A stretch of 19,925 bases of DNA. Source: Aquabacter sp040755535 (lineage in GTDB: Bacteria; Pseudomonadota; Alphaproteobacteria; Rhizobiales; Xanthobacteraceae). The stretch is from the NCBI GenBank assembly GCA_040755535.1, contig JBFMAV010000076.1:1-19925 (forward strand), in the 5' to 3' direction. The notes under the pieces were generated by a model. It had not been told where the DNA came from. It searched no databases and was given only the letters and a program-made list of their open reading frames with translations. A program made the position numbers and the translations under genes. This document shows positions 16,062-19,925 of this stretch, piece after piece. The first letter of the stretch is position 1, and each line of letters starts with the position of its first letter.

Positions 16062-16931
16062 ATGCGAGCATTCCACCTTCCGGTCCCTTTGTGGTCGGCT
16101 TCTTTCTCTTTCACGCTTTTGACCACCGTAGTGGTGCCTCTGAGCGCGGCTGTCGCGCAGGAGCCCGCGGCGCAAGCCATCGTCGCGCACGAGACCCAGC
16201 CCGGGCTGCCCGCGCCTCAGCTCTTTGCGCCGGACTGGACCGCCATGGGCCTTGAGGACGCGCCCGATGCCACGGCCGAGGCGCCGGCCAGCGAACCCTA
16301 TTTCCTGAACGGCAAGCCCGCTCTCCCCGCCGGATCGGCCGCGCAGGGCGTGACCACCCGCGTCAATCGCACGGTGCATTCCGACGGCAGCGCCGCCGTG
16401 ACCGCCGCGGGCGCGGTGCGCGAATGGCGCGGGGCCGAGTTCGGCGTCGACATGTCCCTGGCCGCGCGGCCCAATGGGCCGGTGCCGTCCGCCAGCAGCG
16501 GCCCCCAGGATGGCGCGGGCGCCGCCGCCTGGGCGCGGGCGCCGCTGCCGGGCGTCGCCGGCTGGCAGCAGAGCACGGTGGACGTGCGCGTGGACCCGCT
16601 CCAGGAGCAGAGCCGCGTCGGCACCACCTTCAGCCGCGAGGTGGCGGTGACACAGGATGTGTCCGCGCGCCTCAATGACAGCTATGCCGTCACTTCCACC
16701 ATCAACGGCACCCAGCAATGGGAGACGGGCAAGTCGGTGAGCGTGGACATGAAGTCCACCGGCACCAGCGTCAGCGTGGGAACGGCGACGCGCAGCGGCG
16801 AACAGGCCTGGCTCCCCTCCGTCAGCGCGACCCAGCAGGTGCTCGGTCCGCTCTCCGTCACCACCAGCGTGGCGGACACGGGCGAAAACCTCAATAAGTC
16901 CATTTCCGCCGGCTTCCGCCGCACCTGGTGA
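16062..16931 (+). CDS. Secreted protein of unknown function, possible outer-membrane beta-barrel
   Basis: I do not recognise a named family. The 289 residues start with a signal peptide (basic/hydrophobic 1-32, with SAAVAQ before EPAAQ). The middle part (about 35-175) is Ala/Pro/Gly-rich. From about 180 to the end, alternating polar and hydrophobic residues rich in Ser, Thr, Val and Gln (for example VSVGTATRSGE, LGPLSVTTSVADTGE) suggest beta strands. The last residues, SISAGFRRTW, end in an aromatic residue as many outer-membrane barrels do. A perfect GAGGAG ribosome-binding site lies eight bases before the ATG. It converges on the permease gene with a 9-base gap. Exported localisation is well supported; the barrel is inference, and the protein could instead be a soluble beta-rich periplasmic protein. 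Confidence 0.8.
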   Translation: MRAFHLPVPLWSASFSFTLLTTVVVPLSAAVAQEPAAQAIVAHETQPGLPAPQLFAPDWTAMGLEDAPDATAEAPASEPYFLNGKPALPAGSAAQGVTTRVNRTVHSDGSAAVTAAGAVREWRGAEFGVDMSLAARPNGPVPSASSGPQDGAGAAAWARAPLPGVAGWQQSTVDVRVDPLQEQSRVGTTFSREVAVTQDVSARLNDSYAVTSTINGTQQWETGKSVSVDMKSTGTSVSVGTATRSGEQAWLPSVSATQQVLGPLSVTTSVADTGENLNKSISAGFRRTW

Positions 16932-16940
16932 GGCGCGGGT

Positions 16941-17783
16941 CTACCGCCACACGATGGCGATGAAGAAGCGGGCGGCGATCAGCAGGAGGAAGCTCCCGAA
17001 GCCGATCTCCAGCGCGCGCCGCGACAGACGGTGCGCGAGCCGCGCGCCGAGCGGGGCGACCGCCGTGCTGACCGGCGCCATGCAGGCAAAGCCGATCAGC
17101 GACACATAGCCGATGGAGAGCGGCGGCAGGTCGGGCAGATGCGACCAGCCGCCGATGGCATAGCCGATGATGCCGGGCAGGGGGATGATCATGCCGATGC
17201 CGGCCGAGGTCGCCACCGCCACATGGATCGGCACGCCATACAGGCTCAGCACCATGGTGACGAGGCCGCCGCCGCTGATCCCCACGAGCGCCGCCATCAT
17301 GCCGATGAAGAAGGCATAGGCCGACTGCACGGGCCGGCTCGGCAGCGTATCGCCGATGCGCCAGTCGGTCCGGCCCGCGAGCGCCTTGGTGGCCATGATG
17401 AGGGCGATGACGATGAAGGCGGATTGCAGCACCCAGCCCTGCACCACCGCCGCCAGAAGCGAGCCCAGCGAGACCCCGACAAAGGCCGGGAGGCTCCACA
17501 CCTTCAGAACCTCCGGCAGGACCGCGCCCCGCGCCTTGTGGGCGCGATAGGACTGCAGCGAGGTCGGCACGATGATGGCCAGCGAGGTGCCGACGCACAG
17601 TTGCATGCGCACGGCTTCGTCCACCCCCATGGCGCGGAAGACCTCGTAAAGCACCGGAACGATGAGCGCGCCGCCGCCGACGCCCAGGACACCCGCCAGC
17701 AGGCCGGTGACAATTCCGCCGACAAGCAGCGGCACGGCGAGCATGACAAGCTCGCTCCAGGAAAAGGCGGAGAACATGGGCAT
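16941..17783 (-). CDS. TauE/SafE-type sulfite/anion exporter family permease
   Basis: A 280-residue inner-membrane protein of the TauE/SafE (DUF81) family, linked to export or import of sulfite, sulfoacetate and other small anions. The two repeated Gly-rich motifs of the family are present: GVLGVGGGALIVPVLY near the N-terminus and VGISGGGLVTMVLSLYG in the second half. About eight hydrophobic segments follow. The frame stays open to a TTG at 17816, but ATG at 17783 (MPMFSAFSWSELV) is the first ATG and suits family length; a second ATG at 17777 is also possible. No strong Shine-Dalgarno is seen for any of them. The gene lies 174 bases downstream of dusA on the same strand. No sulfur-metabolism gene is nearby, so the substrate is unknown. 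Confidence 0.88.
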   Translation of the reverse strand: MPMFSAFSWSELVMLAVPLLVGGIVTGLLAGVLGVGGGALIVPVLYEVFRAMGVDEAVRMQLCVGTSLAIIVPTSLQSYRAHKARGAVLPEVLKVWSLPAFVGVSLGSLLAAVVQGWVLQSAFIVIALIMATKALAGRTDWRIGDTLPSRPVQSAYAFFIGMMAALVGISGGGLVTMVLSLYGVPIHVAVATSAGIGMIIPLPGIIGYAIGGWSHLPDLPPLSIGYVSLIGFACMAPVSTAVAPLGARLAHRLSRRALEIGFGSFLLLIAARFFIAIVWR

Positions 17784-17937
17784 CTCGTGGAGCGGGCGCC
17801 GAAGCGACGCGAACAAGGCGGGCCGTCACACTGGACCCGCAGCGCGTCTCGTGTCCAGCCTGTGGCCTGCAGAGGCCGAGGCGCAGTCGCCGTGCCGTCC
17901 CCGCTGGTCTCGGCGCAGGGGCGCGACCTTGGCCAGG

Positions 17938-17958
17938 GCGCATCCCAATGGGATGCGC
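17938..17958 (-). terminator. Stem-loop directly after the dusA stop codon
   Basis: GCGCATCCCA (17938-17947) and TGGGATGCGC (17949-17958) are perfect reverse complements around a single base. On the minus strand the stem begins at the last base position shared with the TAG stop of dusA. There is no T-run after it, so it may act as an mRNA 3'-end stabiliser or rho-assisted terminator rather than a classical intrinsic terminator. Confidence 0.45.
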
Positions 17959-18953
17959 TAGGCCGCGTCCCGCGCCGGCACGCGGCGCACATCCGCGACC
18001 GCCGCCCGCAGCACCTCAAGTCCCGCGCCGGTTTGCACACCCTCGGTGGCGAGGCGCCGGCGGAACCGGCGCGAGCCCGGTCGTCCCCCGAACAGGCCCA
18101 GCATGTGCCGTGTGATGTCGTGCAGGCGCCCGCCGGCCTCCAGATGGGCGGCAATATAGGGCTCGAACGCCTCCAGGGCGGCGAAGGCATCCGCATGCGG
18201 GGCAGGGGTGGCGTAGAGGGCCGGGTCAACCTCCAGCAGAATCTCTGGCGCCTGATAGGCGGCGCGCCCGACCATCGCCCCGTCGAGACCCGCGCTGTGG
18301 GTGCGCACGTCCGCCAAGGTGGCAAGGCCGCCATTCAGGCTGATGGGGACATGAGGCAATCGCGCCTTAAGCCGATGGACCCGGTCATAATCGAGCGGCG
18401 GGATCTCGCGGTTTTCCTTGGGCGAAAGGCCCTTCAGCCAGGCTTTTCGGGCATGGACCGTGAGCCCGTCCACCCCGGCCGCCACCACGGCGTCGGCCAA
18501 TGCGTCGAGGGCGATCTCTGGATCCTGGTCGTCCACGCCGATCCGGCATTTGACGGTGACGGGGACTGAGACCGCCCCCTTCATGGCGGCGACGCAGTCC
18601 GCCACAAGCGCGGGCTCGCGCATGAGGCAGGCGCCGAAGTTTCCGCCCTGGACGCGGTCGGAGGGACAGCCCACGTTCAGATTGATCTCGTCATAGCCGA
18701 AATCCGCGCAGATCCGCGCCGCCTGCGCCAGCAGAGCCGGATCACTGCCCCCCAATTGCACCGCGATCGGATGCTCCTGCGCCGAATATCCCAGCAGCCG
18801 CGCGCGGTCGCCATGAATGACGGCCGGTGCCGTCACCATCTCCGTATAGAGCCGCGCCTTCGACGACAGCGTGCGATGGAAGGCGCGGCAATGGCGATCC
18901 GTCCAATCCATCATCGGGGCCACGGAAAAGCTAAAGGATCGATGTGCCGACAT
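17958..18953 (-). CDS. dusA: tRNA-dihydrouridine(20/20a) synthase DusA
   Basis: A 331-residue FMN-dependent flavoenzyme that reduces uridines of the tRNA D-loop to dihydrouridine using NADPH. The TIM-barrel start has the FMN-binding VAPMMDWTDRHCRAF; the catalytic Cys96 is in INLNVGCPSDRVQGG; GLTVHARKAWLKGLSPKENR and SLNGGLATLAD are further FMN and tRNA contacts. The HARKAWLKGLSPKENREIPPL stretch is specific to DusA rather than DusB or DusC. The frame extends upstream to a TTG at 19004, but ATG at 18953 (MSAHRSFSFSVAPMM) fits family starts. Length agrees with E. coli DusA. Possible co-transcription with the downstream permease is limited by the stem-loop after its stop. Confidence 0.96.
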   Translation of the reverse strand: MSAHRSFSFSVAPMMDWTDRHCRAFHRTLSSKARLYTEMVTAPAVIHGDRARLLGYSAQEHPIAVQLGGSDPALLAQAARICADFGYDEINLNVGCPSDRVQGGNFGACLMREPALVADCVAAMKGAVSVPVTVKCRIGVDDQDPEIALDALADAVVAAGVDGLTVHARKAWLKGLSPKENREIPPLDYDRVHRLKARLPHVPISLNGGLATLADVRTHSAGLDGAMVGRAAYQAPEILLEVDPALYATPAPHADAFAALEAFEPYIAAHLEAGGRLHDITRHMLGLFGGRPGSRRFRRRLATEGVQTGAGLEVLRAAVADVRRVPARDAA

Positions 18954-19444
18954 TATTCGTGTCTTCAGGGGTCTGGGTTTTGCCGTCTGTACCCGATTTT
19001 TCAACCAATATACGCCCGCTTTCCGGCTTTTCGATGCATGCGGGCATGCGGCACGCTCACGGATTGGCGACCCTCACTCAACCAAAATCGGGCTCTGGGA
19101 GAGCCCAGATCCGTCGGAAGGGGCAGTACGTCAATAAGACGTTCCTGCGCCGCAAGGATGCCGGGGACGGGCCGCTCGACAGCGGGCGCCGCATCGATCG
19201 CCCGCGCAGACGTTCTCCCGGCGGCATCGGCATCACCCCGTATGCGCGGCCAGAGCACGGTCTAAACTGATCGCATCGAAGATTGATCGGTAAAACGTTC
19301 TCAGCCAATAATTTGGAAACGCAGTCACCCCACCGGGTTGATTCAACCTGATCAGATCTGGCTCTCCTGCAAGTGGGGCATCTGGCGTTTGGGGACGCCG
19401 AGGCTCTGCGCGTGCTCTCGGCTCAACCCCAGGAAGGTCCGGGC
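18954..19444. other. Intergenic region between dusA and the LuxR-type gene
   Basis: There are 491 bases with no supported gene. Visible structure: a 7-bp perfect hairpin GGGCTCT/AGAGCCC at 19090-19106 with a 3-base loop, which can alternatively pair as TCTGGG/CCCAGA; GCATGC twice at 19036-19049; a promoter-like TTGATC (19283-19288) with AATAAT (19307-19312), 18 bases apart; and operator-like symmetry at 19336-19360. The open frames here are short and mutually overlapping and match nothing I know. Confidence 0.45.
19336..19360 (+). promoter_or_regulatory. Cluster of small palindromes before the LuxR-type gene
   Basis: GGTTGA-T-TCAACC (19336-19348) is followed by CTGATCAG (19348-19355) and CAGATCTG (19353-19360), three overlapping perfect palindromes in 25 bases. 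They lie 85-110 bases before the presumed start and downstream of the promoter-like pair at 19283-19312, where an operator could sit. None matches the classical 18-20 bp lux box, so the assignment is speculative. Confidence 0.25.
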
Positions 19445-19864
19445 ATGTCCGACGCCGATATCCTGAGTGTCATTGATACGCTCTACGCGGCCGCACTCGA
19501 GCCGGAGCGGTGGGAGAAGGCGCTGGCTGCGGTGTCCGAGGCTGTTGGCGCAATCGGCACCAGCATTGTTCCAGTCGGAGGAAGCGGCGGCGGAAGCATC
19601 GCCTCGCGCAGCCTCTTCGAGGCCAACACCGCCTACCAGCAGACATGGTGGCGCCATGACACCCCGACCTCGCGCCTCCTCACCCGCGGCCTCAAGCCTG
19701 GCGCGGTCGGCACAGACCGGTTGGTGATGGACGAAGACGAGGTGAAGCGCGACCCGTTCTATCAGGAATTCCTGCGCACCTACGACATCGGCTCCTCCTG
19801 TCAATCGGCGTGGAAACCTGACCCCCTATCGGCGCCGAATGTTGACCCCTGTCTGGGGCATTGA
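19445..19864 (+). pseudogene. LuxR-family transcriptional regulator, N-terminal fragment broken by an IS
   Basis: The first 118 codons (to 19798) resemble the N-terminal ligand or sensor part of alphaproteobacterial LuxR-type HTH regulators: the opening MSDADILSVIDTLYAAAL, followed by WEKALAAVSEAVGA, a WWRHDTPTSRLL segment and the RDPFYQEFLRTYDIGSS segment. The frame then enters insertion-sequence DNA, adding 21 unrelated residues (CQSAWKPDPLS...) before TGA at 19862-19864. The C-terminal helix-turn-helix needed for DNA binding (normally about 60 residues near residue 300) is missing, so the gene is probably dead. ATG at 19445 has AGGAAGG about seven bases upstream; the frame is open to an earlier ATG at 19373 with no supporting signal. 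Family assignment is from sequence feel at the N-terminus only, so it is moderate. Confidence 0.6.
19804..19849 (+). repeat. Two tandem 22-bp repeats, 24-bp period, at the IS end
   Basis: The 22-base unit at 19804-19825 and that at 19828-19849 both start ATCGGCG and end TGACCCC, and agree at 17 of 22 positions. The start-to-start distance of 24 bases places both units on nearly the same helical face. This is the arrangement expected of transposase-binding sites at an IS21-type end. Confidence 0.7.
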
Positions 19865-19913
19865 CCCCACTGCCGCGGAGCGTTGGTTTGGCGCAGCGGC
19901 AGTGGGGTCAATG
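19859..19913. repeat. Perfect 18-bp inverted repeat inside the IS end
   Basis: CATTGACCCCACTGCCGC (19859-19876) and its exact reverse complement (19896-19913) are separated by 19 bases. The right arm includes GTGGGG and the ATG at 19911, so a transcript reading in from outside would fold its possible start site into the stem. Confidence 0.85.
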
Positions 19914-19925
19914 GTGGCGGAGGTC

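Larger units (their letters stand above)
19799..19925 (+). mobile_element. End of an IS21-like insertion sequence (continues beyond window)
   Basis: From TGTCAATCGGCG at 19799 the sequence stops resembling a regulator gene and shows repeated TGACCCC units (19819-19825, 19843-19849, 19862-19868) plus an inverted copy at 19904-19910. IS21 elements start with TG and carry several transposase-binding repeats at each end, and this end resembles those. An ATG at 19911, preceded by GTGGGG, opens a frame (MVAEV) to the window edge and could be the start of the IstA transposase, but five codons cannot prove it. Boundary, family and orientation are inferred; the other end and target duplication lie outside. 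Confidence 0.6.

Noticed and set aside
15722..16180. A 152-residue minus-strand frame across the DUF815 upstream gap
   Set aside because: It overlaps the start of the secreted-protein gene, passes through the dyad element and is Arg/Ala/Thr-rich without motifs.
16891..17943. A 350-residue minus-strand frame overlapping the permease in another phase
   Set aside because: The permease frame has clear family motifs and membrane segments; this one is Arg/Ala/Gly-rich noise.
17031..18569. A 512-residue plus-strand frame over the permease and dusA
   Set aside because: It is antisense to both genes and spans their junction; no recognisable sequence.
18954..19270. Possible small genes between dusA and the LuxR-type gene
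   Set aside because: Frames on both strands are under 110 residues, overlap each other, lack ribosome-binding sites and match nothing known to me.
19336..19348. GGTTGATTCAACC as a tRNA T-arm
   Set aside because: The loop is only one to three bases, not seven, and no acceptor, D or anticodon stems can be formed around it.
1..19925. A new defence, CRISPR or phage system
   Set aside because: No CRISPR-like spaced repeats, nuclease-helicase clusters, toxin-antitoxin pairs, phage structural genes or reverse transcriptase motifs were seen; all larger genes have ordinary assignments.

Overview
The window is about 20 kb of high-GC, gene-dense DNA. Nearly all of it reads as chromosome of an alphaproteobacterium of the order Hyphomicrobiales (Rhizobiales), plausibly Xanthobacteraceae (Xanthobacter, Azorhizobium or Starkeya type). 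The basis is the PopZ C-terminus next to valS, an ExoR-type Sel1-repeat protein, the erpA-dgt-argS-SPOR gene order, the strong G/C bias at third codon positions, and alphaproteobacterial-style protein sequences. The genus is an inference; no rRNA or other marker is present.

Layout: (1) 2-415, the C-terminal part of PopZ, cut by the window edge, followed by valS (569-3352). (2) chrA on the minus strand (3366-4553), then a 372-base divergent gap with an 8-bp perfect hairpin, then exoR (4926-5852). (3) xth on the minus strand (5942-6730), a two-gene plus-strand cassette of an MBOAT O-acyltransferase and an AlgX/AlgJ-like SGNH protein (6896-9442), and erpA on the minus strand (9447-9806). (4) dgt, argS and a SPOR-domain membrane protein (9878-14697), closed by a clear rho-independent terminator at 14717-14744. 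(5) A DUF815-type ATPase on the minus strand (14764-15654), then a 407-base gap with a large dyad-symmetric structure, then a secreted protein of unknown function (16062-16931). (6) A TauE/SafE-type permease (16941-17783) and dusA (17958-18953), both on the minus strand. (7) A 491-base gene-free gap and a LuxR-type regulator whose reading frame is broken at about 19798 by the end of an IS21-like insertion sequence that runs out of the window.

Functional threads: translation and tRNA handling (valS, argS, dusA), nucleotide and DNA maintenance (dgt, xth), Fe-S cluster delivery (erpA), cell pole and septum proteins (popZ, SPOR protein), and the cell surface. The surface thread is ExoR, the periplasmic inhibitor of exopolysaccharide signalling in rhizobia, lying near an O-acetylation pair that probably decorates a secreted polysaccharide.

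Most of the window is ordinary. The parts worth a second look are the IS21-type end inserted in the regulator, with tandem repeats and a 55-base palindrome over the presumed transposase start; the 49-bp dyad upstream of the DUF815 gene; the acetylation cassette; and the exoR leader hairpin. I found no CRISPR array, tRNA, rRNA, prophage or defence system.
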